Positions 12,753-25,355 of a stretch of DNA of 64,000 bases are shown here, piece after piece (the first letter of the stretch is position 1; every line of letters begins with the position of its first letter). Both the position numbers and the translations under genes were made by a program. The notes beneath the pieces are model-generated. The model searched no databases, was not told the DNA's origin, and saw only the letters and a program-made list of their open reading frames with translations. The DNA lies in assembly GCA_947034885.2 (NCBI GenBank), contig OX344754.2, positions 2,976,001 through 3,040,000 on the forward strand. Direction: 5' to 3'. Origin of the DNA: Thuidium tamariscinum. Taxonomy: Eukaryota; Streptophyta; Bryopsida; Hypnales; Thuidiaceae.

Positions 12753-14903
12753 ATGGAGGCACACGGGCAAGCCACTCGGAGTCCACCACCAGGGATCGTT
12801 CTCTTGCGTAAGCTCAGAGGAGGGAAAAATTTCGGCCATAGAACATACCAAGTCTCTGTCCTGTCCATCACGTTCATCGCGTATGCGTTCTTCCACATGA
12901 GTCGCAAGCCCCCGAGCATCGTGAAGAGCGTGCTGGACCCCGAGGGCTCGGTGATCTCTACTCTTGGATCCGGACATTACGCCTTACCTGCGTCATGGAC
13001 ACCTTCCTTCGACAGCTTGTTTCACAACAACTCGGAGAGCTTGTTTCATAATGACACTGGCCACAAGAAGATCGGTGAGAAAGGGTGGGCGCCTTTCGAT
13101 GGCAAGACAGGCAAGAACAGGCTTGGGGAGATTGACGTTGCTTTTCTGGCATCGTATGCGCTTGGGATGTACTTTGCAGGGCACTTGGGCGACCGTTTGG
13201 ACTTGCGTAAGTTTCTTTCGTTTGGCATGGTGGCAAGCGGCTTCTTCGTGTGCTTGTTCGGCATGGGGCACTACTGGAACATCCACCGTTTGGGGTATTT
13301 CTTGCTGGTGCAAATGGCAGCTGGTTTGTTTCAAGCGACTGGATGGCCGTCTGTTGTCACTATAGTGGGCCACTGGTTTGGGAAGACGAAGAGAGGCTTG
13401 ATCATGGGGATATGGAACGCTCATACATCCTGTGGTAACATCATGGGGTCGTTGATTGCTGCTTCTGTGCTTCAGTATGGGTGGGGCTGGTCGTTCATCA
13501 TTCCGGGGATCATTTTGGCTTCTGGCGGTCTTTTGGTGTGGGGCTTCCTCGCTGTGGACCCTCATGATGTGGATCTGCCTTCGGTTGATGAAACCGAAGC
13601 CGCTGAAGGTGAGAGAGTTCACACTTAATTCTCTTTAAGCTCCGAACTTTGAAGTGTGCCACATTCGATAATTGTGTGGGAAGTGTGCAGAATTTCATTT
13701 CTGAGAAGGTCCTAATAAAGAGACTTGAGTGTAATGTGAACGTTTTGTGATTTGTAACACTGACCAATTTAGATTTGCATTAACATGTTGACTTTGTGTT
13801 GATGCAGCTGAGGTAGCTTCAGAAGGAGCAGTGAATGCGGAGAGAGCTTCCGAACAGACAGGGTTGCTGCCAGGAAATAGCAAGAGTTCAGGTGAACCTG
13901 AATTAGTGAAGAGCGGTGGTTCTGAGGAGGTCGATTTGGAGTCACAGCAGCTTGTTGTGAATAAGCCAGACGCGCCGGAGTTGAGTAGGAATGATCCTGC
14001 GGTAGGGTTTCTTGAGGCATGGCGAATTCCTGGCGTGGCCACTTTCGCTTTGTGTTTGTTCTTCTCCAAGCTCGTGGCGTACACCTTCCTCTACTGGCTT
14101 CCATTCTACATCAGACAGACACGTGAGTTCATATTGCTGTATTCTCCTGTTTCAACATTCCTCGTTTTGTGGGGGTTCACTCCATGTTTGATCTAATTGA
14201 CCGATTCTGCAAGTGTTGTAAATGAATACTTGCTCGAAAGACCCAAATGTCCATGTGTTCTCTTGTAAGTGGTGGATCTGACGATTCTTACAACCTGGTT
14301 GTGACAGCCATCGCCGGGAAGATATTGGATGAGAAAACGGCGGGGAATTTGTCAACGTTCTTTGATATCGGGGGGGTGGTTGGAGGTATCTTGGCCGGTC
14401 ATATCTCAGACAAGTTGAATGCAAGGGCCATCACAGCCGCCGGTTTTATGTATTGTGCGATTCCAGCCTTGTTCCTTTACAGGACGTATGGCAGTGTTTC
14501 TCTGACGCTTAATATCGTACTGATGATAATTGCGGGGATGTTAATTAACGGACCTTATGCGCTCATCACGACTGCTGTTTCAGCTGACCTTGGAACGCAT
14601 AGCTCTTTGGAAGGAAATGGGAGAGCCTTGGCTACTGTGACAGCTATCATTGACGGAACAGGTTCACTCGGGGCGGCAGTTGGGCCTTTGCTTACCGGCT
14701 TCCTTTCAGGGCATGGTTGGGGTGCAGTTTTCATCATGCTTATGATGGCTGCACTGTTTGCTGGCTTGCTCTTGACGAAGTTGGTGGTAGCTGAGATTGT
14801 GGACAAGCTAGTAACCTATCAGCGGCTTCAGAGTCTCTCAGTGTCTGCGCGCGAAGAGTTGACTGGTAAATTTCCTCGCCCTTCGTTTGGACAAGTCAGT
14901 TAG
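12753..14903 (+). CDS. Glycerol-3-phosphate transporter-like MFS protein (SLC37 family), three coding exons
   Basis: Joining 12753-13608, 13808-14122 and 14308-14903 (GT...AG introns of 199 and 185 bp) gives an open frame of 588 residues. It matches plant glycerol-3-phosphate permeases of the major facilitator superfamily, expected to exchange organophosphates and phosphate across a membrane. Visible support: N-terminal '[15 protein letters not shown]' (about residues 43-57), '[17 protein letters not shown]' after the second helix (MFS loop 2-3 signature), '[17 protein letters not shown]' in the C-terminal half, and '[24 protein letters not shown]'-type helices. About twelve hydrophobic segments are visible. 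The central loop between halves (about residues 272-360) is long and acidic; the second exon encodes most of it. The first extracytosolic loop holds a doubled SLFHN motif. The ATG was chosen because it precedes the family's conserved start. The exact substrate and membrane are not shown by sequence. Confidence 0.9.
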
Positions 14904-16970
14904 ATCGTTTTCTTTGTGAAGTCTAGCCATGAATTGCGGCTATTGTGATGGATTCTGGATTTAAATGTCCATGCCTTCACGTTAAATTCTTGGTTAATCT
15001 TTCCAAATGGTAAACATCTAATGGAACGGAGATCCAGTAGAGGACATACAAGCTGGTCTTATCTGCTGGATCAATCATTGGTACACAATGCCTAGTGCTT
15101 TCAAACTTACAGCTTGTCTTTTGCTTGTACCAGATTTGTTGCTAGGAGGGGGGAGGAAATGAGGGAAAAAGGGATATGGAACCATGAAGAAATATTGCAA
15201 CAGATTTAAGTTATTGCCCTCGGGGAGTTAAACGAGTGTCGCTTGGCAATACTACTTCAGTCCCTGATGTATATATTTTATATATTCTCGAGGCAACAAC
15301 TGCGTTTGCCCATCGTATACTATCTGCTAACAGATGAGGACCTTTCCCCGACACCTTTCGGGGTTGTATCGTTTAAGTACTCTGGACACGTTATATATTC
15401 ACGCTCGATCATCTGTTGCAGAGTTGTGATGGGCTGCTACTCCCATTCCCCTGGCATGGAAAGTGAAGTGTATTAGCCGCGGTCATCTGTACATCATTGG
15501 CTTCCTTGCCATGGATCCTCGCCTCAGTGGCTAGAACGAGGTTGATACCCTCAGTCTATGGCAGCAGCTATGAGAAGGAAGGAGCATGCAACTGGGGATT
15601 TGATCTACTGCTCTGCATCTACTGCCAAGCCAGCTGCCTCGCGATTGAAGGTAAAGGTCGACTGACCTGTCACTTGGAGATACTTGCTCCGTTTGCAGAA
15701 TTGGCGACCCACTCTTGATGAAGATAGATTTTTGGAAAGCCTCTATCCTAGAGAGGGGAAGCATTCCCATACGATGGAATCTGGTGGTCTTACTTGCACC
15801 TGAGATAAGGGCTCCGCATTTGATTGCACCAAGTCTGGGTCAGGGAAATGCTTGACCCAGTAGTTTCTGTACAGATTCTTCCATCATTATTTTCCCCTTG
15901 AACGGGAATTGGAATGAAACTACACGGGATTTCACCCATACTAGCTGTTTTATAGTGCTCTTTCTCTTTGTTGTGCGGGGGAGATGGGGCTCATCTAACT
16001 GTTGTGTCTGGGAGAAAGATGTGGGGTTGGATCGCTGTACAGAAAATATTCAAGCCTCGCTTGATGCAAGTAATTCTTGGCTTCCATCCAGACTTTCTAC
16101 TGCATGCTCGAGCAGTGATTACCGTCCACTAATTTCACTCTGACCTGTTCTGTGGTCGGCATTAAGACTTACCCTTGTCCACATAGTGTGACCAAGTTCC
16201 TGCCACTGCTTTCATCTTGAGAGGCTCTTTATGTGCCACAGAAATTTGTCCAGAGGATTTGAGCATCTTGAGAACCCTAATTTGCCCTCGATTTAGCTGT
16301 TAGGCCCATGGTGTCCGCAACTCCTTTCTAGAAAGTGTACAATTGCCTGGATCGTGGAGACAATCGTGTGGTGGCACAGTACATCGGCTGCAGTGGTGGA
16401 GGGGCTCACACACGAAGTTTCAGAGAGTTTTTTCCCTCAAGAAAATAACTAGGCCAGGTTCAAACTTATTAATATACTACTTCCATGTGGAAGTGTACAA
16501 TCGATGGATAAGCCTTGGAGAGAGGAGAAGTACTCCAACCTTTTTTGAAGTGTAGCGTAAATAATGTTGAAGCTTATCCATCTGATGTCCCTCAAGGACA
16601 ATGCCAGTGACTTTTCGATAAGTCACTTACATCGGAAGACTTTTAAGCTGTTCAATGAAAATGGGAGATATTTTTGGAAACTGTCTCTGGGCGACATTCT
16701 CCTTCGTACCTCGAAGACACTTGACACCCACCACGTACCTTCTGATTCACGCAGCTGTGCACGGGGTTGCTTGAAGGGATCATTAGAGGTTGACAGATTT
16801 TTGTACTGTGTGTAGCACATGCTGGTTTTCAAAAGAATCTCCTTGTCTCCTGCCCTCCTGCCAACTCGTAACTTTGAATGAGGTGCAGTTCTTGGAAGTC
16901 TTAGAGGAGCTCTACTCATGCTTGCAAAATTTGTGATGCCAAAAGTTCCTTGCATCTAAGGTAGGGGGCT
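14904..16970 (+). other. GC-richer flank downstream of the transporter gene, no recognised gene
   Basis: Composition stays like that of the gene and not like the AT-rich surroundings until about 16970. Open frames (for example 83 codons at 16564-16815 and 110 codons on the - strand at 16623-16955) have no recognisable domain. It may be a long or alternatively ended 3' UTR, a non-coding transcript, or a decayed gene; the sequence does not decide between these. Confidence 0.4.
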
Positions 16971-17240
16971 GTAAAAGCAACCCTTTACCAGCTGATTTGC
17001 ATTTTGGGGAAGCTAAACTCCTTTAAACAAATTTTAGTAAATTTTTGTGGTAAGAAAAATGGAATTGGCATCTCACCCAAGTCGTTTCATATTTTTTGGG
17101 CCTTCATGGAATTAGTTATGAATTTTTGAAGTTGAAAACATAGTGGTTTCTAAAAGCGACCCCTTCCTGAAATGTACACTACTTGTACATGTTAGAGGCA
17201 AAATCTACTAGATCACTTTTAGAGACAGGGTTGCAATTAC

Positions 17241-17386
17241 AACCCTGTACCTTATATTTGAAGAGTTCTCAAATTTGTCATCTTCCATATTTGCTCACCA
17301 AGTGGATTAAGGCAACCCCGTACCTTATATTTGAAGAGTTCTCAAATATGTCATCTTCCATATTTGCTCACCAAGTGGATTAAGGT
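17241..17386. repeat. Tandem duplication, 73-bp period, two copies
   Basis: Two neighbouring 73-bp units that differ at only a few bases, each containing 'ccttatatttgaagagttct' and 'ttgctcaccaagtggatta'. High identity implies a recent duplication. No gene spans it. Confidence 0.85.
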
Positions 17387-17389
17387 AAG

Positions 17390-18345
17390 AAACCCTATTA
17401 AGAAGCCATCCTATTTGAATCCGTGTGAATGAGAAGTGAACATTTTCAAATTTTCATGTGTATTCCATAATGCAAATACATGATGGCTACAAAGTGACAC
17501 AAATAGACTTTCTCACCTATCTCAATTTAAATGTGAAGGGTCATTGCTTGATACATTATGATTGCTATGAAAATATTTTGAGGGATCTAGAGCACTCATC
17601 ATCTTTATTAGTAGGTTTCAAACCCTTTTTTTTGGCTAGAGATAGATGCTCTTGCCAAGGTTGCTTGGCATCCTAGGATTTTGATTATTGTCTCTACTGT
17701 CTCTAGTGTGATACTCAATAGTATATTCTTACAAATTATCTATTGTATATGTAAGAGAAATATTCATATTATCAAATACAATTAGTATATTTTCTATAAT
17801 ACAGGATTAATGTTGCATTCTTACTCAATCTCAATCAAACATACTAAATTTCAATTAAAAAGAAAATCAAAACTTGTCTTTTGGTGAGATTTATTTCTAT
17901 ATATTTTATGATTCTAAGTAATAATTTATTGAAAACTATTGGTGATGAATTTTCAAGATTCAATTGTGGTTCAATTGTGGTTCAATTGTGGAGATGCATA
18001 CAAAAGATCTCTCTCTATATTCAAAGTTAGAAAAAAAATATCATAAATTTACAAATATTTAATCTCAAGGATATTCATGCTAAATTTTGTAGAATAGATA
18101 TTTCTATATTGTAACTAAATTTTAGCTTATTAATTGTGCTATTATACTTTAAGGCACAAGATTAGTCTTTGTGTAACAATCAAATCACAAAATCTAGTTA
18201 TAGTGGGATATCTACTAGTGGGATATTCACAAAATTTTGGCATTCCTATACATAATATTGAATTTTCTATATATTGTCAATTTGAACTTTTTTCAAATTT
18301 TTTTTTCTAAAAGCAAGATGTACCAAAGGAAGGAATTATCTATTA
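17390..18345. other. AT-rich intergenic DNA
   Basis: Nothing coding is recognisable. An 11-bp unit (GGTTCAATTGT) is repeated three times at about 17959-17990. Confidence 0.5.
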
Positions 18346-19297
18346 ACCCCTAAATGCTCAAATTGTGTTTTTTGGCTATATAGCAATTTTGGGAAGCTCA
18401 CTACAAATAGAGTTTTTGTTGTTTTTTTCCTTTGAAATTTTCACACAACATGTGTCCAAGGAATATCTTTAAGGCCCAACAATTTTCATAACTTTTGACA
18501 ACATGGATAAAAATTATTGCATGATATGTGATTTCTGTAACTCGGCAGGTAACCCGAGCAGCTGAAAAAACTTCTTCAAAAATCACTTTTTTTTAAAATT
18601 TAAAATTAAAATTTTTTTCTTTAGATTTTTATCTACTTGGAAAGCTTTGAATCATTCCATTTTGATTTATGAGGTGAAAGTTATGGGAGTTTTAGTTTGA
18701 GAGTAGTTTGTGGGAAGTTATGGAATCTCTACTCCAAAAGAAACTTTGAAGTCCATTATTTTACTCATTTTTTAATATTTTTGAAAAATAATTTAAAAAA
18801 TTAGGTGAAAATTGTCTATTACAACATTACAATCATTGGAATTAGAAATTTTCAATTTCACAAATTAATTATTATTATTTTAGTATTTTGAATCATTTTC
18901 TACCTTTTTCTACTAACTAGTTTTTTTCTACATGTTGTACAACTCCAAATGATTTAAAAAAAATTTAGACATGTAGCCAACTTGACTAGAAGAATGAACC
19001 CAAAGAGTATCAACCATTTTGGACTTTTTTTCATACAAAAGTGAGTTATTGAAGTGCAGCTGCCCGGATTTTCGCAAAGACAAAAAATGGGTTTTTGACA
19101 AATCAAACACTATTATCTTGCAATCTACATAGTGGAAAGTTCTGAAATTTTTTACATATATTTTCAAACTAGTGTACTATAAGATCCTACAATTACATCT
19201 GTCTTAAAATGTTTAAAAAAAATAAATTTGGATCTTGTACTAGAAGTAGCAATTTTGGAACGTTTTTGGCAAAACATAGTGAAATATATTTAGGGGT
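18346..19297 (+). mobile_element. Family A non-autonomous DNA transposon (A2)
   Basis: A 952-bp element whose ends are the clean inverted repeat ACCCCTAAA ... TTTAGGGGT, flanked by TA at 18344-18345 and 19298-19299. The interior aligns with the other family A copies (blocks 'tagcaattttgggaagctcac', 'ggcccaacaattttcataac', 'tgcagctgcc'). No coding frame. The TA duplication suggests Tc1/mariner-type insertion; this is inferred. Confidence 0.8.
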
Positions 19298-19299
19298 TA

Positions 19300-20874
19300 A
19301 GTTTCACATACATAAGCATCCAAAGGATATTTTATAGGGGGGGATCTTTTTCCTTACATGATTTTTGATCCTATAGTTATCTAATTATGTAATACCAAAC
19401 ATTATATATGGATCTATTATTCTTAAAAAAAAAATTTATAATCTTTGTTTTGTAGGCTATATTTATTTTAAAAATTTACTTTATAGTTATCTCATTCTAT
19501 ATTTGTCACAAGAAACCTATAGAGCTTGCATGCACAATGATCTAAGAGCTATGTTTAGAAAACTAGAATTCAAAAAGGTGTAAAGATAAACACATTATGA
19601 CCATAATACAATTACAAAGATTTGTCAAAAATATTTCTAAAAAGAAACTAGTTACTCTTCCAATTACAAAAACTACTAGACTCATTTACAAGAAATATGA
19701 GCCATTTGAAAGCATTGATGATTGTTGCAAACAAAAATACAATGATTTTGGAAAAACTTGCAACAAGGCAACCCTCTCAAAACCAAAAATATACATGATT
19801 TTTAAATTGTATAATTCACACACATCTAGGAAGAACAAACAATTTTTGTAAATGAATATACCAAATAAAGTCTAAAAACTTAAAACAACTTTTAATATTT
19901 GTAGAAACAAGTCATATTCTTACAAACAAAACTTTGGCAAAAAAATTACAAAAATGTAGCATAATCTTTCTATTAGTATCTAAGCTTGATTGTAATGTTG
20001 CAATATCAATGTCTCATCTATAATGATTGACTAAATGTAGCAAAGTTTGCTATCATCTAATAATTAAATGGATTAGGGCTCTTAAATTTGCTTTGCTCTT
20101 GTAGATTTTGAAAGTTAAATTTCACTAAGTCTTTTGCATCTTTAAACCATACCTTAAGATCATTGTAAGATTCATTTAAGTAAAACACCACCTTGTTAAT
20201 ATTGCCACATGACTATGACTCCTATTCTAATGCATATATCTACACTTTGTTCATTGCTATGGAAATTTGAAAACAAATACAATTTCTAAACTAGAAAAAC
20301 ATTTCTATTTGAGACACTTATGTGCTATGGGGGCTCAATGCTCACATTCACGCAATCAATCACATACAAAGATGGCCTAATTCATAGAAATTCAACTCAC
20401 TCCAAATAATCTTGCCTCCCTTCTTTGTCTATAAGTGCAAACATATATTGCAAATATTTTTGTCTTGCCATTTTAAGTACAATAGGGTCTCAATCATTGG
20501 ATCCGTAGTGAAAACAATTTCAGCTCTACCAACTTTGACAAGCTCTTGAGTCTCGAGAGCTCATGAAAATTAATATTTTACTATAAAAAAAAATTTCAAC
20601 ATCACCTATAAGTTAATAACATGCACGCCAAATTTGAAGGCTAAAAAATTTAACAAAAATGATATTCTAAATCTACCAACATGTATAGTGGTGAAAAAAA
20701 ATTCAGTACTTTCAACTTTGACACCCTCCTAAGGATTGAACATTTTATTTTGCCATGAAATTTTTGGCATGAAATAGAATTTATGTCCTTAAAATGTGTG
20801 AAAAATTTCAAGGTCAAAAGATTAATTTAAAAAAAGATATTCAAACTCTCCCAACATGTGTAGTTTTGAGAAAA
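19300..20874. other. AT-rich intergenic DNA
   Basis: No gene recognised. An 84-codon frame at 19597-19851 is Lys/Thr-rich and matches no family I know. A loosely repeated phrase ('ccaactttga' followed 50-60 bp later by 'catgaaatttt') occurs near 20530, 20720 and 20890, so the right part may be a diverged tandem repeat with a period near 175 bp. Confidence 0.4.
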
Positions 20875-21183
20875 TTTTCACAATTGCCAACTTTGACCCC
20901 CTTCCAAAGGCTGAAAAATTGGTTTCTTACCATGAATTTTTTTTGTGAAGTCATCTCTATGTTGATAACATGTGTTCCAAATTTCAAATTCAAATGAATT
21001 ACTAAAAAAAGATATCCAAAATCTCTAAGAAAAAAAGTCCCAAAAAAAATTCAAAAAGAAAGAAGTTAATGACGTGGCAGTCGCTTGACCATGTAGGATT
21101 CCTGCAGAACTGCGTTCCCGCGGCAGATTACGCGATTTCGGGTTGTGGGAACTCGCGAGCTCCAAGAGCCCTCAAATCTCTCC
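20875..21183. mobile_element. Family F MITE (F2), diverged
   Basis: The right half is clear: 'gacgtggcagtcgcttgacc', a 'gcgttcccgcg ... gggaactcgc' dyad, and the terminus 'ccctcaaatctctcc' followed by TA (21184-21185). These match 3791-3859, 4008-4282 and 61514-61807. The left end is placed only approximately, from a weak match to the family terminus near 20880. Confidence 0.5.
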
Positions 21184-21654
21184 TAATGGAATACATCTTT
21201 TCCAATAAGTTTTGTCGAATTCAAAACTTGGATGCAAAAGTTAGAAGACTTTGAACTGGACTTGAATATGTGTGAAGACACTTTCTGTCCTCATTGTCAC
21301 TTTAAGGTTAAAACACTTTGGTAGTGGTGATCCAAAGACACATTCATTGTGTAAATTCTAGTTTGTCTTGTAAGCCACCTACTTAGTGAATCCTGCACAT
21401 GTGGACAAGGATGGTAAGTGTGTAATCCCATACCATCTAAGCTTGAGGACATGTATAGAACCTATAAATCGATGATATTTCAATTTCCAAATCACAACAT
21501 GAACAAGTGGTATCTATTCCTTAATTGATACTAGCTCTCCAGCAATTAATAGCTATTGCATTAAGAAAGAGTGACAACATTAATACATATTCTTTCTATG
21601 ATTAGGTGGTTCTCGACACAATTATCCAATCAAGTGAAAAGAAAGGGGTAAGGT

Positions 21655-24600
21655 GTCCTGACGACTTGAAAGGGATCAATCTCTTGAGATGGTGGCCTTT
21701 GTTGAGGTGCTTGTTCGCTAATGCTACTATAACTATAACCCCAAAAGAGGCGTAGAAGTGAGAATGGGTTGTAGTTATTAATTAGTAGATAGTTGAGGTA
21801 TGAATGGGTGTAAAGCAAATAGTTGAATTGTTTCAACCAATTGGTTGGCTAAATAAATTGGAAGAAAGTCAATTTAGTTTTAGTTTTTCTATGCAGATGA
21901 TGTTAGAGCTCCTTCTTTGGAAGAAGGAAATAAAAATTAGTGTAGAATTGGAGTTCTTGAATTTTAGAGTGTGTGAGTGTGTGTAAGACAATTGAAATTA
22001 ATGTAATCTATAATTCTATATTATAGATTTTGAAATTTGTGTCAATTGTAGAGTGTAATTGATGTCTATATATGACATAATTGGAGTGTGATATGATCCC
22101 AATTAGATATAATGTTAGCATAAATGATGGGATGACCGTACTAAATGCCAATTTGGTGTAAGATTGTAATGCTTGGAATGTGTAATTTGAAGTGAGATAA
22201 ACAATTTTGAAAGATATAATTTGTGGACAAAAATTAAGTACATCAGACTTGAATCTAGATACAAAAAATAAATTTAAAATGTAATATAAAAATGATAAAA
22301 ATATAAAATTTAGAAAAATATAAATAAATAATAATATAAGAAATAAGATAGCAATGATGTTGTAGTAATATTTTTGCCTAGGATTCCAAATTGGATTGTT
22401 GAATTTGAGTCAAGATATTTTGATTTTAGATATTAAACCTATTAGCATAGAAATTTCCTATTTGACCATCTCTCTTGGAGGGAACTTATTATACATAGAA
22501 TAATTTATAAATTGGTTATTATTCTTCTTCAACATTTAGCGCCACTGTCGGGAAGACAACTAAGTAGGTTGATTCATCTTCAAAAAATCAATTGCTAATA
22601 GGATGGTAGATCCTAATTTGGAAAAAGTTTGACCAAGAACATCAAGAGAGAATTATCTACATCAAAATTGCTTACAATTATTGGGTCAAATTGAAGACTT
22701 AGAAGAAGAAAGAGATAATTTGGTAAGTATAAGAGATGGTTTGTGGAATGAGAGTTGCTAATATGGTGATTGAAGAGAAGGTTTATATGATCAAATTTCA
22801 ATTTGAGATTAAGAGTTAATTGATTTAAGTTTAAATTACAAGAAGAAATTGAAAATTCTCAAAATTGGAAGGAAAAATGTTGGAAGAAGAAAAAAAAATT
22901 GGCAAGAGAAAATGAAGGATTTAGAAGAAAACAAAATATTGAGTTAATTCATGCAAATTTTGGTTGTGAAGATAAAATTGCAACTTTAAATGATGAATTT
23001 TCAAATAAAATAAAATAAAATAAAGAACTAATTGATGAATTGAAAGAGAATTCAAATATTTATGAAAACAATGAAACAAATTATAAATTACAAATTGAAG
23101 TTCTTAAAGATAATTTTGCAAAAGAGTTGGCCCGGGGAGTTGGCCAAATATGATGAAGAGGTGTGGAAAAAATACTATGAAGATAGATTTTGTCAAGAAG
23201 CAAAATGCAAGTTGAATGATGAAAAGAAAGTAAACTGAAGAGATGTAAGAGTAGTTTGAAGTTAAAATAGAATACGAAAAAAAAAAAAATTTTAATTGTT
23301 TATTTGGAAAGGTGAAATAGCTAATTTAATGAAATAAAATAAAAACTTTTTTTGAAAATAAAAAATTTCTTACAATAATCTCAAAAAATAAAGAAGAAAT
23401 AGAAACATTATTATCGTCAAATGCATGCTTAAAAAGCCAAGTACAAAATTTAGAACAAATTTGTATAGATATCAAAGTTCAATCAAAGATTAAAATAGAC
23501 GAGTTTGAAAGCAACAATAGTAAAGCAAATAAGATATTACTATTAGAGGTAGAAAGTTTAAATAAAAAACTCTTAATAATTTCATGTGAAAGGGATACTC
23601 TTATAATAAGTAAGAATGTTTTCAAAAATAAAATTTTAATACTTAAGAAAACTTAGGAAATATATGCTTAAGCTAATGATGAGAGTACTAGTGAAATAAC
23701 AAATATTATGATACTATATTTATCTATGAAGTCATGACTTTAAAAGTCATATTGAGCAATGCTAAAGCTAATTTTAACACTATTCAATTGAAAATTCATA
23801 AAGATTTGCAATAATATAAGCTACAATATCTATTTATATTTTTAGCAATTTTTTGAAGGACTTGTCAAATTATCTATGAAAATGAGGATAACGAATTTGA
23901 TAAGAATATCATCAAATCTATGGAACCAATTTGCAATATAGAAAGCAATCAAGGAAATATTTTAGAGTTTAAACAAAGCTTTAATGTAATAAAGAAGCTT
24001 TTATACTTTGAAAAGAATCAATAGATTGTGATTTCAAATTTAAATATGGAGAACAAAACTTGTGAGATGAACCTTGTAACAAAAACAAAAATATTAATAA
24101 ATAGGAAGTAACTTTACATTTGATTTATAAAATAAGAAAAATTTGTATAAAAGAATGAAAGAAGTGAAATCCATCCTACTATTCTAAATTTTTCTATCAT
24201 TAACAAGAATATTAAAAGAAATCATAATAATAATAATCTTAAAAATAAAGATAATGGAGAATGTAGTCCTATAATTTTGAAGTTATAGTTGAATTATATC
24301 AAAATAAAGTTTAAATCTAACAAAAAAACAGAAGATATCAAATTTTAAGATAAAAGTTGGAATTGGAGTTTTGAAATAAATCCATACATATAGAACCTTG
24401 GAATGATTTCATATTTTTGGTTACTTTATTATTGGACCATTAAAAAAAATTAAAAGACAATAGTTTATTACTATACCTTATTATATTTCTTTGACGTGCT
24501 TATGGATGTTAAATATTATCATTATCAAAACTTTCAAATTAAAATGGTCAAGTCAAATTAGCAAAATCTTTATTATCGTTTATTATTTAAAATATAAAAT

Positions 24601-25355
24601 AATAATTAGCTATGAAATTGAAGTTAAATGCAATAAAATAAGACAAAATAAAAGTATGCATGGACAACTGATGAAGTCTTTTAAATTACTAATGAATTTA
24701 TTACATCCATGTCATAATTAAAAATCAATTTCAAAATTGAAGATCTTAAAAGCATTTGTCCTAGTTGCAATTCTTATTTTAGTTAGCTTGTATGCAACAA
24801 TGGTGTTTGTGATGGCACAAACAAATGGAAGTGGGGCTATGCAAACAATACAATTATATAGTAAGTGTCTAATTCAATAATTTTGTTAAATGTTTTAAAT
24901 TACAAATTTGGATAGGACTTAGAAGTGTGAATGGGCTACAGTTATTAATTAGTAGATATTATGAGGCACCAATGGGTGTAAAGTAAATACTTGAATTGTT
25001 CAACCAATTGCTTAAAGTGAGATAATCAATTTTGAAAGATATAATCTAGAGACAAAAATTAAGGACATCAGACTTGAATCTAGGTACAAAAAATAAATTT
25101 AAAATATAATATAAAAACAATAAAAATAGTAAAAGTAGCAAAATATAAATAAATAAATAAAAAATAAAAGAGCAATGTTGTTTTAGTAACGTTTTTGGCT
25201 AAGGAATTCAAAATTGGATTATTGAATTTGAGTCAAGATATTTTATTTTAGATATTAAACCTATTAGCATAGAAATTTTCTACTTGACTGTCTCCCTCAA
25301 AAGGAACTTATTATACTGATAGAATAATTTTCAAATTAGTCATTATTATTCTACA
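21655..25355 (+). mobile_element. Degraded Ty3/gypsy-type LTR retrotransposon (fossil)
   Basis: The last several hundred bases before about 22534 and the stretch about 24915-25355 are diverged direct repeats (shared 'ttattaattagtagat', 'acatcagacttgaatct', 'attaaacctattagcatag'), read as a 5' LTR and a partial 3' LTR. Immediately after the 5' LTR, at 22537-22554, lies TAGCGCCACTGTCGGGAA, close to the tRNA-Asp-type primer-binding site known from Tat/Athila-lineage plant elements. The interior (about 22555-24914) is very AT-rich and its translations are Lys/Glu/Asn-rich; no recognisable protein domain survives. The element is broken many times over and, judging by LTR divergence, old. The outer end of the 5' LTR is approximate. 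Confidence 0.6.

Noticed and set aside
12993-13622. 209-codon - strand frame opposite the transporter's first exon
   Set aside because: It is the antisense shadow of a strongly supported coding exon.
22613-24120. Lys/Glu-rich, coiled-coil-like translations after the LTR primer site
   Set aside because: Composition follows from extreme A-richness and no protein family could be recognised, so it is described only as the interior of a fossil element.
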